DNA of 64,000 nucleotides, from contig NZ_JASZYF010000017.1 in the NCBI RefSeq assembly GCF_030317115.1, positions 1 through 64,000 on the forward strand. Direction: 5' to 3'. The stretch's first letter is position 1. Every line of letters begins with the position of its first letter. The DNA comes from Variovorax gracilis (GTDB lineage Bacteria; Pseudomonadota; Gammaproteobacteria; Burkholderiales; Burkholderiaceae_C). The position numbers were made by a program, and so were the translations under genes. Under the pieces are notes generated by a model that saw only the letters and a program-made list of their open reading frames with translations, had not been told where the DNA came from and did no database searches. Shown piece by piece: positions 18,339-27,711 of the stretch.

Positions 18339-18518
18339 CCGGCATGCGGTGCGCGCTGGCCGACCCCGCTACGCAGGCCCTTCGGGCTGCCCTGCAGTGC
18401 TCGCTTCAGGCGGGGTCCGCGCAAACTCGCTTCGCTCAGACACGCGCGGCCCTTTTTCCGCCTGAAGCTGCGCGCTTCGGCGGCGTAGAGGGGTCGGCCA
18501 GCGCGCACCGCATACCGG
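18339..18518. repeat. Large nested palindrome between dctM and dctP
   Basis: Arms 18339-18374 and 18483-18518 are reverse complements over 36 bases with two mismatches, one of which is a G-U wobble in the minus-strand RNA. Nested inside are a perfect 11-bp pair (18403-18413 with 18458-18468) and a 6-bp pair (18417-18422 with 18444-18449). The whole could fold into a hairpin about 180 bases long in the dctQMP transcript. The rest of the 18283-18639 gap shows no gene. Confidence 0.8.
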
Positions 18519-18639
18519 GCTCCATGGGGGTGCAAAGGTGGCGTGCGCCTCCGACGTTGCAAGCCTGCGCGCCAATCACAATGATTGAGACGGACAGTTT
18601 TCCCGCAACGCCCCACGCACTCTTCGAGCAACCACATCC

Positions 18640-19938
18640 CTAGTAACCCAGCTTCCGCGGCAGCCACAACGCAAGTTCAGGCCACGCAATCACCGCCACC
18701 ATCACAAGGAACATCGCGAACAGCATCCACCCCACCCAGCGCACCGTCTCTTCCATGCGCACGTTGGCGATGCGGCACGACACCATCAGGTTCACGGCCA
18801 GCGGCGGCGTGAATTGCCCGAGCGCGACCTTGAGCGTGAGGATCACCCCGAACCACACCGGGTCCCACTTGTAGTACTGCACGATCGGCCACAGCAGCGG
18901 CACGAAGATCAGGAAGATCGACACGCCGTCGAGGAACATGCCGACCGTGATCAACATCAGGATCAGCAGCGACAGCACGCCGTATTCGCCCAGCCCGGAA
19001 TTCACGATCGCGCGGGTGACCGGATCGATCACGCCCAGCGTCGAGAGCGAGTACGCGAAGATGCCCGCGAGCGACACCACCAGCAGGATCACCGCCGAAA
19101 GTTCGCCCGATTCGCGCAGGATCACGAACAGATCCTTCACCTTGATCGTGCGGTGGATCGCCATGCCCACGAACAACCCGTAGAACACCGCCACCACGGC
19201 CGCTTCGGTCGGCGTGAACAGCCCCGCGCGCATCCCGCCGAGGATCAGCACCGGCGCCGCCAGACCCCAGGTCGCTTCACGAAAACTCTTCCAGAACGGC
19301 GGACGCGGCAGGCTCGATTCGAGCGCGCCCATCTTGTGCTTGCGCGCCAGCCACACCGCCGGAACGATCAGCGCGATGCCGGCCAGGATGCCGGGGACCA
19401 TGCCGGCGGCGAACAGCGCCGGCACCGAGGCGCCGGGCACCAGCACCGAGTAGACGATGAACGCCACCGAAGGCGGGATCAGGATGTCGGTGGCGGCTGC
19501 GGCGCCCACCACGCTGGCCGAGTACGCGTCGGGGTAGCCCGCGCGCGACATCGCCGTGATCATCACGGCGCCGACAGCCGCCGCATTGGCCGGGCCCGAG
19601 CCCGAGATGCCGCCGAGGAACATCGCGACCACGATCGCGACCAGCGGCAGCATGCCGGGGCCGCGGCCGACGATCGCGATCGCGAAGTTGACCAGCCGCA
19701 GCGCCACGCCCGAGCGGTCGAAGATCGAGCCGACCAGCACGAACATCGGGATCGCGAGCAGCGGGTACTTGCCGAGGCCGGCATAGAAGTTCTGCGGCAC
19801 GGCCAGCAGGCCGAACCACTGTGCGTCGCTGTTGGCGAGCGCGATGCAGGCTGCGCCCGCAAGGCCGAGCGCTGCGCCGATGGGCACGCCCACCAGCATC
19901 ATCAGCAGGAAGGCGACGAAGAGAAGCGTGGGGATCAC
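18640..19938 (-). CDS. TRAP transporter large permease (DctM family)
   Basis: A 432-residue integral membrane protein of about 12 helices. It starts at a GTG (19938) that overlaps the dctQ stop, giving VIPTLLFVAFLLMMLVGVPIG, the standard DctM N-terminus. Family motifs include GGISGSGPANAAAVGAVMI, with the glycine/serine-rich re-entrant loop that binds Na+ in characterised TRAP permeases, and PLAVNLMVSCRIANV near the C-terminus. With DctQ it forms the elevator-type permease that receives substrate from DctP. A conventional length and no disruption suggest that it is functional. Confidence 0.94.
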   Translation of the reverse strand: MIPTLLFVAFLLMMLVGVPIGAALGLAGAACIALANSDAQWFGLLAVPQNFYAGLGKYPLLAIPMFVLVGSIFDRSGVALRLVNFAIAIVGRGPGMLPLVAIVVAMFLGGISGSGPANAAAVGAVMITAMSRAGYPDAYSASVVGAAAATDILIPPSVAFIVYSVLVPGASVPALFAAGMVPGILAGIALIVPAVWLARKHKMGALESSLPRPPFWKSFREATWGLAAPVLILGGMRAGLFTPTEAAVVAVFYGLFVGMAIHRTIKVKDLFVILRESGELSAVILLVVSLAGIFAYSLSTLGVIDPVTRAIVNSGLGEYGVLSLLILMLITVGMFLDGVSIFLIFVPLLWPIVQYYKWDPVWFGVILTLKVALGQFTPPLAVNLMVSCRIANVRMEETVRWVGWMLFAMFLVMVAVIAWPELALWLPRKLGY

Positions 19939-20495
19939 TGGTCCGAGCCCCCGTAGTTCGTCTTGCGGCCGCGGCGCACGAAGAGCCCGATGGCGCGCAG
20001 CGCGATCGCGAAGGAGACGATGGGCAGCCAGATCGAATACCACCACTGCGGGACGCCGATGCCGGGCGAGGTTTCCTCGAAACGGTAGTCGTCCCAGACC
20101 ACGCGCACGCTGAGCGCGCCGATCAGCAGGAACAGGACCGCCACCATCAGCGCGCCGAACTGCGCTAGGCGCTTGCGCCTCGCCATGGTGCCGCTCTCGG
20201 CGAAGTACTCGATGCGGATGTGCCGGTCGCGCGCGACGGCGGCGGAGCCGGCGACCAGCGCCAGCAGGATCATCAGGAAAACCGAGAACTCCTCGGTCCA
20301 CGCAAAGGAGGAGTCGGTGAAGTAGCGCACCAGCACGTTGGCGAAGGTGATGCAGGCCAGCATGCCCATGATGATCACCGTGGCCCAGTCCTCGATGGCG
20401 AGTGGAATGCGCGTCGGTTCGTCGGCGGCTTCGATTTCAGGAGGGATGGGACTGGCGGCGTCCAGCACGGGGCCGGACTCGGTGGGAGTGGTCAT
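19935..20495 (-). CDS. TRAP transporter small permease (DctQ family)
   Basis: A 186-residue protein with four predicted helices, the usual topology of the TRAP small subunit. The segment ITFANVLVRYFTDSSFAWTEEFSVFLMI contains the family pattern of an aromatic/charged stretch before TM2 (the W-x-E-E motif). It overlaps dctM by four bases. An N-terminal Pro/Glu-rich cytoplasmic extension of about 30 residues precedes TM1. It is the first gene of the group. The ligand of the system is not determinable from the permease. Confidence 0.92.
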   Translation of the reverse strand: MTTPTESGPVLDAASPIPPEIEAADEPTRIPLAIEDWATVIIMGMLACITFANVLVRYFTDSSFAWTEEFSVFLMILLALVAGSAAVARDRHIRIEYFAESGTMARRKRLAQFGALMVAVLFLLIGALSVRVVWDDYRFEETSPGIGVPQWWYSIWLPIVSFAIALRAIGLFVRRGRKTNYGGSDQ

Positions 20496-20648
20496 CGGGG
20501 GGAGCAGGAAGGTGGTGCCATCGTCGTCACCGGCCGGACGCCGGGACGCGATCCGTACACCTCGACAGGGAAGCAGCTATGAATCGTAACGATCAATGAC
20601 CACTTCCTTCATCGGGGGTTTCCTTAGCTGCCGCCCCGTCGGACCCCG

Positions 20649-21620
20649 TCAATCGAAGTAGGCGCGCGATCGGTCCAGGTGCTCGCGGCACTCCCGGACC
20701 ATGCGCTCGAGCAGTTCGGCGCAGGTGGGCACGTCGTCGATCAGGCCGATGCACTGGCCTGCCGAGACCACTCCGCCGTTGACCTCGCCGGACGCCAGCG
20801 CAGCGCGCCCGCGAACGCCGGCCACCAGGGGACGGATGTCGTCGAACTGGCAGCCGCCCGGCCGGTTCTCGGTCGCGACCACTTCCTCGGAGATCGCGTT
20901 CCTGAACACGCGCGCCGTGTTCTTCATGGTGCGGAACATCAGCTTGGTGTCGCGCTCCGAGGCCGCGACCAGGGCCTGCTTGATGTTGTAGTGGATCGGC
21001 GCCTCCTGCGTCACGCAGAAGCGCGTGCCCATGTTGACGCCTTCGGCGCCCAGCGCGAGCGCAGCGGCCATGCCGCGCCCGTCGGCGATGCCGCCCGACG
21101 CAATGATCGGGATCTTGAGCGCGCGTGCCGCGATCGGCAGCAGCACCAGGCCGGGCACATCGTCCTCGCCCGGATGCCCTGCGCACTCGAAGCCATCGAC
21201 CGAGACCGCATCGACGCCATTGCGTTCCGCCGACAGCGCATGGCGCACGGAGGTGCACTTGTGCACGACCTTGATGCCGTGTGCCTTGAACTGGTCGATG
21301 AAATCGCGCGGGCTGTTGCCTGCCGTCTCGACGATCTTGACGCCGCTGTCGATGATGGCCTGCACGTATTCGGCATAGGGCGGCGGCTTCAACGCGGGCA
21401 GGATCGTGAGGTTCACGCCGAAGGGGCGATCGGTCATGCCGCGCGTGCGCTCGATCTCGTGCCGCAGCGCATCCGGTGTCTGCTGCGTGAGCGCGGTCAG
21501 GATGCCGAGGCCCCCGGCGTTGGAAACCGCCGAGGCCAGCTCCGCCAGCCCGACCCATTGCATGCCGCCCTGGATGATCGGATAGCGGATGCCGAGCAGT
21601 TCAGTGACGCGAGTCTTCAT
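20649..21620 (-). CDS. Nitronate monooxygenase-like flavoprotein
   Basis: A 323-residue TIM-barrel FMN protein of the NMO/2-nitropropane dioxygenase family. Family features are YPIIQGGMQWVGLAELASAVSNAGG at the N-terminus, FGVNLTI, CTSVRHALSAERNGVDAVSVDGFECAGHPGE and IIASGGIADGRG, with phosphate-binding glycines. Nitronate monooxygenases oxidise nitronates to carbonyl compounds and nitrite; some relatives are enoyl reductases. Its position at the 3' end of the acyl-CoA catabolic run, beyond etfA, raises the possibility that it acts on acyl-CoA intermediates, which is inference. A GAGGAAG ribosome site precedes the ATG. Confidence 0.88.
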   Translation of the reverse strand: MKTRVTELLGIRYPIIQGGMQWVGLAELASAVSNAGGLGILTALTQQTPDALRHEIERTRGMTDRPFGVNLTILPALKPPPYAEYVQAIIDSGVKIVETAGNSPRDFIDQFKAHGIKVVHKCTSVRHALSAERNGVDAVSVDGFECAGHPGEDDVPGLVLLPIAARALKIPIIASGGIADGRGMAAALALGAEGVNMGTRFCVTQEAPIHYNIKQALVAASERDTKLMFRTMKNTARVFRNAISEEVVATENRPGGCQFDDIRPLVAGVRGRAALASGEVNGGVVSAGQCIGLIDDVPTCAELLERMVRECREHLDRSRAYFD

Positions 21621-21673
21621 GATGTTCTTCCTCAGTGGTTCCCCGCGCCGAAAGGCACCGGCGCGGCCAAGTC

Positions 21674-21772
21674 CAGGAACCCCGCGGAACCGGCTCTGCC
21701 GGGCCGCTGGGGTTGCCCCCGGTCGGGGGGCGGCGAAGCGACACGAAGTGCGCGAAGCCTGGAGGGGGTGAG
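21674..21772 (+). repeat. Palindromic repeat copy 4
   Basis: A full-length copy ends immediately next to the etfA stop codon. Both hairpins are present: the G/C-run hairpin (CCCCCGGTCGGGGG) and the GAACCGGCTCTGCCGGGCCG block, plus the ACACGAAGTGCGCGAAGCCT core. Confidence 0.85.
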
Positions 21773-21774
21773 CT

Positions 21775-22713
21775 TCATCCCAGTGTCTTGACCAGTTCCG
21801 GCACGGCCGTGAACAGGTCAGCCACGAGGCCGTAGTCGGCCACGCTGAAGATCGGGGCCTCTTCGTCCTTGTTGATCGCCACGATCACCTTGGAGTCCTT
21901 CATGCCGGCCAGGTGCTGGATCGCGCCCGAGATGCCCGCTGCGATGTAGAGCTGCGGCGCGACGATCTTGCCCGTCTGCCCCACCTGCCAGTCGTTCGGG
22001 GCGTAGCCCGCGTCCACGGCGGCGCGGCTCGCGCCCAGGCCCGCGTTGAGCTTGTCCGCGAGAGGCGCCATCACCTCGGTGAACTTCTCCGCGCTGCCCA
22101 GCGCCCGGCCGCCCGAGACGATGATCTTGGCCGCCGTCAGCTCGGGGCGTTCGCTCTTGGTCACCTCGCGGCCCACGAAGCTCGACTTGCCGCTGTCGGC
22201 CACGCCGTCCACGGTCTCGATGGCTGCGCTGCCGCCAGTGGCGGCTGCCGCATCGAAGCCCGTCGTGCGCACGGTCGCGACCTTGATGGAGTCGGAACTT
22301 TGCACGATGGCAATGGCGTTGCCGGCATAGATCGGGCGCTCGAAGGTGTCCGGGCTGTCCACCTTGGTGATGTCGCTGATCTGGGCGACGTCCAGCTTGG
22401 CGGCAACCCGTGGCGCCACGTTCTTGCCGTTGGCCGTGGCCGGGAACAGGATGTGGCTGTAGTTCTTGGCAATGGCGAGAACTTGCGCTGCGACGTTCTC
22501 CGCGAGGTTCTCGGCCAGGCTCGGGCTGTCGGCCACGATCACCTTGGCAACGCCGGCCACCTGGGCAGCGGCCTTGCCGGCTTCGGCGGCGTTGGCACCG
22601 GCCACCAGCACGTGGACATCGCCGCTGGCACAGGCAATCCCTGCGGTCACGGTGTTCAGGGTCGCCGGCTTGAGCGTGGCGTGGTCGTGTTCGGCAATAA
22701 CAAGTACGGTCAT
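21775..22713 (-). CDS. etfA: Electron transfer flavoprotein alpha subunit
   Basis: A 312-residue FAD-binding subunit. The C-terminal half has the ETF-alpha signature region (VGQTGKIVAPQLYIAAGISGAIQHLAGM), which binds FAD, and KIIVSGGRALGS in the linker. The start at 22713 has AGGAGA at good spacing. ETF accepts electrons from acyl-CoA dehydrogenases and passes them to ETF-ubiquinone oxidoreductase. With etfB it follows a beta-oxidation-type operon that contains two acyl-CoA dehydrogenases, for which it is the natural acceptor. Confidence 0.96.
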   Translation of the reverse strand: MTVLVIAEHDHATLKPATLNTVTAGIACASGDVHVLVAGANAAEAGKAAAQVAGVAKVIVADSPSLAENLAENVAAQVLAIAKNYSHILFPATANGKNVAPRVAAKLDVAQISDITKVDSPDTFERPIYAGNAIAIVQSSDSIKVATVRTTGFDAAAATGGSAAIETVDGVADSGKSSFVGREVTKSERPELTAAKIIVSGGRALGSAEKFTEVMAPLADKLNAGLGASRAAVDAGYAPNDWQVGQTGKIVAPQLYIAAGISGAIQHLAGMKDSKVIVAINKDEEAPIFSVADYGLVADLFTAVPELVKTLG

Positions 22714-22761
22714 ATCATTTCTCCTGGCCGCAAAACAGTGCGCAGCCTCCAAACGTTTGTT

Positions 22762-22855
22762 CCAGGGATACCGCGGAACCGGCTTTGCCGGGCCGCCGGT
22801 GTCGCCCCCTGAAAGGGGGTGGGCGAAGCGACACGAAGTGCGCGAAGCCTGGGGG
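22762..22855 (+). repeat. Palindromic repeat copy 5
   Basis: A full-length copy between etfB and etfA abuts the etfB stop codon. It has CCCCCTGAAAGGGGG and GAACCGGCTTTGCCGGGCCG hairpins and the ACACGAAGTGCGCGAAGCCT core. Confidence 0.88.
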
Positions 22856-23605
22856 TCAGATTACTTTTGCTTCGTTCTTCAGCTTGTCGACGAGGGTGGC
22901 CACGTCGGGCACCTTGATGCCGGCGCCGCGCTTCGGAGGTTCCGAGACCTTCAGGGTCTTCAGGCGCGGCTTGACGTCCACGCCGAGGTCCTCGGGCTTC
23001 ACCGTGTCGAGCTGCTTCTTCTTGGCCTTCATGATGTTGGGCAAGGTCACGTAGCGCGGCTCGTTCAGGCGCAGGTCGGTGGTGATGACAGCGGGCAGCG
23101 AGAGGGAGATGGTTTCCAGGCCGCCGTCGACTTCACGCGTCACGCTGACCTTGTCGGCCGAGACTTCGACCTTGGAGGCAAAAGTCGCTTGCGGCAGATC
23201 GGCCAGCGCCGCCAGCATCTGGCCGGTCTGGTTGGCGTCGTCATCGATGGCCTGCTTGCCCAGGATGACCAACTGGGGCTGTTCCTTCTCGACCAGCGCC
23301 TTCAGCAGCTTGGCAACGGCCAGGGGTTGCAGCTCTTCGGTGGTCTCGACCAGGATGCCGCGGTCGGCACCGATGGCCATGGCGGTGCGCAGTGTTTCCT
23401 GGCACTTCGCATCGCCGCACGACACGGCGATGATTTCGGTGGCAACGCCCTTCTCCTTCAGGCGCACCGCCTCTTCGACGGCGATCTCGTCGAAGGGGTT
23501 CATGCTCATCTTGACGTTGGCGATGTCCACACCGGTGCCGTCGCTCTTGACGCGCACCTTCACGTTGTAGTCGACGACCCGCTTGACGGGGACCAGGATC
23601 TTCAT
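22856..23605 (-). CDS. etfB: Electron transfer flavoprotein beta subunit
   Basis: A 249-residue protein, the usual size for ETF-beta, which binds AMP and recognises dehydrogenase partners. The N-terminus MKILVPVKRVVDYNVKVRVK is typical. The ETF-beta signature lies in VSREVDGGLETISLSLPAVITTDLRLNEPRYVTLPNIMKAKKK (roughly residues 148-190), including the recognition-loop leucine. AAGGAG precedes the ATG. It is transcribed with etfA, the two being separated by one repeat element. Confidence 0.97.
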   Translation of the reverse strand: MKILVPVKRVVDYNVKVRVKSDGTGVDIANVKMSMNPFDEIAVEEAVRLKEKGVATEIIAVSCGDAKCQETLRTAMAIGADRGILVETTEELQPLAVAKLLKALVEKEQPQLVILGKQAIDDDANQTGQMLAALADLPQATFASKVEVSADKVSVTREVDGGLETISLSLPAVITTDLRLNEPRYVTLPNIMKAKKKQLDTVKPEDLGVDVKPRLKTLKVSEPPKRGAGIKVPDVATLVDKLKNEAKVI

Positions 23606-23638
23606 GTGTCTAGCTCCTTCGGTTTTGAGATGTGAGAT

Positions 23639-24637
23639 TCACTCGAGCTTGGCGCCCGATTGCTTGATCAGGCGCTCCCACACCGGGCGCTCCTGCTTGT
23701 AGGCGGCGCCAAAGGCGTCCGGCGAGCTGTCCTTCAGCTCGAAGCCCATTCCCGCGACCTTCGCCTGCACGTCCGGTTGCTGTGTCGCCTTGCGCACTTC
23801 GTCCGCGATGCGCTGCACGATGGGCTTCGGCGTATTGCCCGGCGCCGCGATGGCGAGCCAGCCGGTCACGCGATAAGCCTCGTCCTTCATGCCTTGCTCT
23901 GCCAGCGTGGGCACGTTGGGCAGCGTGCTCATGCGGCGGTCGCCGGTCACGCCGATGGCCTTGACCTTGCCCGCCTCGATCTGCGGCTTCGCGACCAGCG
24001 CGCTGGCAAAGGCCATCTGGATCTGGCCGCCGATGAGGTCCTGCAGCATCGGCGCCTCGCCCTTGTAGGCGACGTGGTTCATGTCGGCGTTCTGCGTCAG
24101 GCTCATGTGCGCGCCGGCCAGGTGCGGATACGCGCCTACGCCATAGGAGCCATAGGCCACCTTGCCCTTGTTCGCGCTGACGTACTTGAGCAGTTCCGGT
24201 CCGGTCTTGACCGGCACGCTCGGATGCACCACCAGCACCAGCGGCGCCATCGCGATCTGATAGACCAGCGTGAGATCGCGTTGCGTGTCGTAGGGCAGCT
24301 TCTCGTAGAGAAACTGGTTGGTCAGCAGCGAATTGCTCAGGGACAGCACGATGGTGTAGCCGTCCGGCGCCGCCTTGGCGACCGCATCGGTGCCGATGAT
24401 GCCGGCCGCGCCGGGCTTGTTGTCGATGATGACGGGCTGGCCGAGGCCGGCCGCCATCTTCTCGGCCAGCACACGGGCCAGCACGTCGGTCGCGCCGCCG
24501 GCGGCGAAGGGCACCACCATCTTGATCGGCTTGTTCGGATAGGTTTGTGCCTGCGTGGGTGCGATGGCGCACAGCGCGGCGGCGGAGGTCGCGGCGCAGA
24601 GCCACGTACGGCGGCTCAAGGGGTTGAATGAGGTCAA
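23639..24637 (-). CDS. Bug/TctC family periplasmic solute receptor
   Basis: A 332-residue exported receptor with a signal peptide (about residues 1-31, with a twin-arginine-like SRRTWLC) and the motifs YPNKPIKMVVPFAAGGATDV and DNKPGAAGIIGTD. The best start is a TTG at 24637, preceded by CGGAGA; no ATG lies between it and the upstream gene. It sits between the acyl-CoA ligase and etfB on the same strand, so it probably captures an acid that the ligase activates. No TctA/TctB partner is nearby. Confidence 0.9.
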   Translation of the reverse strand: MTSFNPLSRRTWLCAATSAAALCAIAPTQAQTYPNKPIKMVVPFAAGGATDVLARVLAEKMAAGLGQPVIIDNKPGAAGIIGTDAVAKAAPDGYTIVLSLSNSLLTNQFLYEKLPYDTQRDLTLVYQIAMAPLVLVVHPSVPVKTGPELLKYVSANKGKVAYGSYGVGAYPHLAGAHMSLTQNADMNHVAYKGEAPMLQDLIGGQIQMAFASALVAKPQIEAGKVKAIGVTGDRRMSTLPNVPTLAEQGMKDEAYRVTGWLAIAAPGNTPKPIVQRIADEVRKATQQPDVQAKVAGMGFELKDSSPDAFGAAYKQERPVWERLIKQSGAKLE

Positions 24638-24675
24638 GGTATGTCTCCGGTTTGTGTTCAGCAAAATGCGCGCAG

Positions 24676-26616
24676 CTACTTCAGGACTACTTGCGCCTTG
24701 ACGGGCAGGCGTCCCAGCGCCTGTTGCAACTGGCCCTGCAGCGCCTGGGCCTGCGCTCCCACGGCGGTCGAATCGACGACGACCTTCAGCGCGTTCTCGC
24801 CGTCTGCCTGTACCTGCGGGCGCGCTGCCGCGTCGATGCCCAACGCGGCGCAGGCCTCGTCCACCAAGGTGGCGGCCACCTTGCGTGAGGCCATCGAGCG
24901 CAGTTCGGGCTTGTAGATCTTGCCGACGTTGGTCATCGGCATCGTCTCGATGACGATCACGGACTTGGGCTTGGCCGGCGCCTCGTCGACCCGCCCGGCG
25001 GTGAAGGCCAGCAGCTCTTCCTCGCTCGCCGATGCGCCCGGCACGAGCGTCGCGAAGATCACCGGCAGCTCGCCAGCATAGGCATCGGGCGCACCGACGG
25101 CAGCGCAGAGTTGCACCGCCGGGTGCGCGCCGAGCGCGTCCTCGATCACCTTGGGATCGATGTTGTGGCCGCTGCGGATGATCAGGTCCTTCGAGCGGCC
25201 GCTGAGGTTCAGCCGTCCCTCGTCGTCCATCCAGCCCAGGTCGCCCGTGGCGAGCCAGCCGTCGGCCGTGAAGGCCTTGGTGTTGTCGGCCGGGTCGACG
25301 AAGCCCGAGAACAGGTTCGGCGACTTGAACAGCACCATGCCCTGTTCGCCCGCAGGCAGGTCGCGGTCGCTGGCATTGCCGTTCTCGTCGAGCGCGACGA
25401 TGCGCAATTGCGTGAAGGGAAGCGGAAAGCCGACGCAGCCCGCGGGCCCGATCACGCCCGGAGGCGTGATGGTGGAAATGCCAGCCATCTCCGTCATGCC
25501 CAGGCTCTCGTGCACGTGCAGGCCGAAGAGGCGCTCGAAGCGCGCCGCGAGTTCCGGTGCGAGCACGGCGGCGCCGGTGCGGCAGTAGCGGATCGACGAG
25601 ATGTCCGCGCCGTCCAGCGGCACATTCGCCAGCGCCGCCAGCACGGTCGGCACGGCCGACAGCGAGGTCGGCCGGTACTTCTCGACCAGCCGCCAGTAGT
25701 TGGCGAGCACCTCCTTGTTGCGCAGCAGCGAAGTGGTCGGAATGATCACTTCCACGCCCGCCGAGAGCGAGGCCAGCGAGGCCGGCAGCACGCCCGCGAC
25801 GTGGAACAGCGGATAGCCATTGATGGAGACGTCGCTCGAACCCTGGCCCGCGACATTCACGCTGGCCCAGGCGGTGAACACCTGCGCGCCGTGGCTGTGG
25901 CGCGCCAGCTTGGGCGCGCCCGTGGTGCCGCCGGTGTGGAAGTAGGCGGCGATGTCGCTGGCCTGGATGTCGCGTCCGCTCACCAGATGGTCGTCGGGCT
26001 CGCGTTCGCGCAGGGCCTTGAAGTCGGCCACGCCTTCGGGCAAGGCACCTGCGCTGCCTGGCGCTTCGTCGTGGGGTGCCACGCGCAGCACCGTGGTGAG
26101 CGTGGGCACCTGGCTGCGAAGCCGCATCGCCTTCGACCACATGCCGGACTCGGCGTCGGAGCCATAGGCGATCAGCACCTTGGCCCGGCCGGCCGTCATC
26201 AGCGAGACCAGCTTTTCGTCGGTCAGCAGCGGGTTGAGCGGCTGCACGATGCCGGCCGCCGCACCGCCCCACAGCGCGAGGTGGTACTCCAGGCAACCCG
26301 GCAGCAGCACGGCGACCGCGTCGTCGGACCCGACGCCGAGCGTGTGCAGTGCGTTGGCGGTCTGGTGGATGCCGGCCAGCAACTCGGCGTAGGACCAGCG
26401 GATCGGCTCGTCCGCCGGGTTGCCCGTGCGCAGGAAGGTCAGCGCGGTCTTGTCGCCGAAGGCGGCACCGGCGTTGCGGAAGATCTCGTAGGTGCTGCGA
26501 ACGGTCAGCGCCTCTTCGAGCGGTGTCTCCTCGAGCCGGCGGATGTCCGCGAGGCTGCGGATGGGAAAGGACGCGCTGAAGGGCGCTGCGATCCGGGGTT
26601 CGCTGGTTCGGCTCAT
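24676..26616 (-). CDS. Acyl-CoA synthetase (AMP-forming)
   Basis: A 646-residue member of the ANL (AMP-binding) superfamily, which activates a carboxylic acid to its CoA thioester using ATP. The phosphate-binding loop reads YFHTGGTTGAPKLARHSH (about residue 225), the adenine motif is in HESLGMTEMAG, the hinge is DGWLATGDLGWMDDEGRLNLSGRSKDLI, and the catalytic lysine lies in TNVGKIYKPEL near the C-terminus. It is somewhat longer than the usual 540-560 residues, with an extended C-terminus. AGGAGA precedes the ATG. In context it is the probable acid-activating enzyme of the pim-like operon. Confidence 0.94.
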   Translation of the reverse strand: MSRTSEPRIAAPFSASFPIRSLADIRRLEETPLEEALTVRSTYEIFRNAGAAFGDKTALTFLRTGNPADEPIRWSYAELLAGIHQTANALHTLGVGSDDAVAVLLPGCLEYHLALWGGAAAGIVQPLNPLLTDEKLVSLMTAGRAKVLIAYGSDAESGMWSKAMRLRSQVPTLTTVLRVAPHDEAPGSAGALPEGVADFKALREREPDDHLVSGRDIQASDIAAYFHTGGTTGAPKLARHSHGAQVFTAWASVNVAGQGSSDVSINGYPLFHVAGVLPASLASLSAGVEVIIPTTSLLRNKEVLANYWRLVEKYRPTSLSAVPTVLAALANVPLDGADISSIRYCRTGAAVLAPELAARFERLFGLHVHESLGMTEMAGISTITPPGVIGPAGCVGFPLPFTQLRIVALDENGNASDRDLPAGEQGMVLFKSPNLFSGFVDPADNTKAFTADGWLATGDLGWMDDEGRLNLSGRSKDLIIRSGHNIDPKVIEDALGAHPAVQLCAAVGAPDAYAGELPVIFATLVPGASASEEELLAFTAGRVDEAPAKPKSVIVIETMPMTNVGKIYKPELRSMASRKVAATLVDEACAALGIDAAARPQVQADGENALKVVVDSTAVGAQAQALQGQLQQALGRLPVKAQVVLK

Positions 26617-26686
26617 GGATGCTGTCTCCTGGTGCGGGTCTTGTCTCGAATGATGCGCCGGGCCGTCCCCCGGCCCGGAGCACGGC

Positions 26687-27691
26687 CTACTTGTTGGTGA
26701 TGTTGTTGTCGCGGATCACCTTGCCCCAGCGCTCGTAGTCCTGGCGCATGCGCGTGGCCATCTGCTCGGGGGTCTGGAAGGCCGCGAAGGTGCCGACGCC
26801 TTCGAGCTTCTCCTGCACTTCCTTGTCGGCCAGTGCCTTCTTCAGCTCGGCGTTCAGGCGCGCGATCACTTCCTTCGGCGTACCGGCGGGCGCGAGCATT
26901 CCGCCCCACGAGGTGGCGTCGAAGCCGGGGAAGCCTTGCTCGGCCACCGTCTTCACGTCGGGCAGCAGGCTCACGCGCTTGGACGAACCGACGGCGATGG
27001 CGCGCAGCGTGCCGGACTTGATGTGCGGCAGCACGGCGATGAGGTCCGAGAACATCATCGGCACTTGCCCGCCGATCAGGTCCGTCACGGCCGGCGCGCT
27101 GCCGCGGTAGGGCACATGCTGCATGTCGAAGTGGCCGACCGTCTTGAGCGACTCGGTGGTCAGGTGGCCGAAGCTGCCCGTGCCTGCCGTCGTGTAGTTG
27201 AACTTGCCGCCTTGCTCCTTGGCCTTGGCGATCAGTTGCTGCAGGCCCGTCACTTCAGGCAGCGCCTTGGGGTTGACCACCATCACGATCGGCAGGTCGT
27301 AGGTCGTTCCGACCGGCGTGAAGTTCTTGAAGATGTCGTAGCTGGTGGGGCCGTACAGGTGTCCCGCAAGCAGGGTGGGCGTCGCCAGCATCACCAGCGT
27401 GTAGCCGTCCGGCGCGGCCTTGGCGGCTGCGGCGGCGCCGATGATGCCCGATGCGCCGCTGCGGTTGTCGATCAGCACCGGCTGCTTGAGGCCGAGCGAC
27501 ATCTTCTGGCCGATGATGCGCGTCGCCGTGTCGGTCGGGCCGCCGGCGGGGAAGGGCACGATGATCGTGATGGGCTTGGTGGGCCAGGCTTGAGCCTGTG
27601 CGAAAGCGGAACCTGCCAGCAGCGGCAGTGCGAGGGCGAGCAATGCGCGGCGTGCGGGGTTGCGGACGGAAGTCGGGAAACGGGAGGCCAT
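26687..27691 (-). CDS. Bug/TctC family periplasmic solute receptor
   Basis: A 334-residue exported receptor with a signal peptide ending AFAQAQ (about residue 33), then WPTKPITIIVPFPAGGPTDT and DNRSGASGIIGAA, the two conserved receptor loops. It is the second receptor in the same gene run, separated from the first by the acyl-CoA ligase. The two are clearly paralogous but not near-identical, so they may recognise different acids. The ribosome site is weak (GAAGAA). Confidence 0.92.
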   Translation of the reverse strand: MASRFPTSVRNPARRALLALALPLLAGSAFAQAQAWPTKPITIIVPFPAGGPTDTATRIIGQKMSLGLKQPVLIDNRSGASGIIGAAAAAKAAPDGYTLVMLATPTLLAGHLYGPTSYDIFKNFTPVGTTYDLPIVMVVNPKALPEVTGLQQLIAKAKEQGGKFNYTTAGTGSFGHLTTESLKTVGHFDMQHVPYRGSAPAVTDLIGGQVPMMFSDLIAVLPHIKSGTLRAIAVGSSKRVSLLPDVKTVAEQGFPGFDATSWGGMLAPAGTPKEVIARLNAELKKALADKEVQEKLEGVGTFAAFQTPEQMATRMRQDYERWGKVIRDNNITNK

Positions 27692-27711
27692 GTGTTCTTC
27701 AGGATGCGGCG

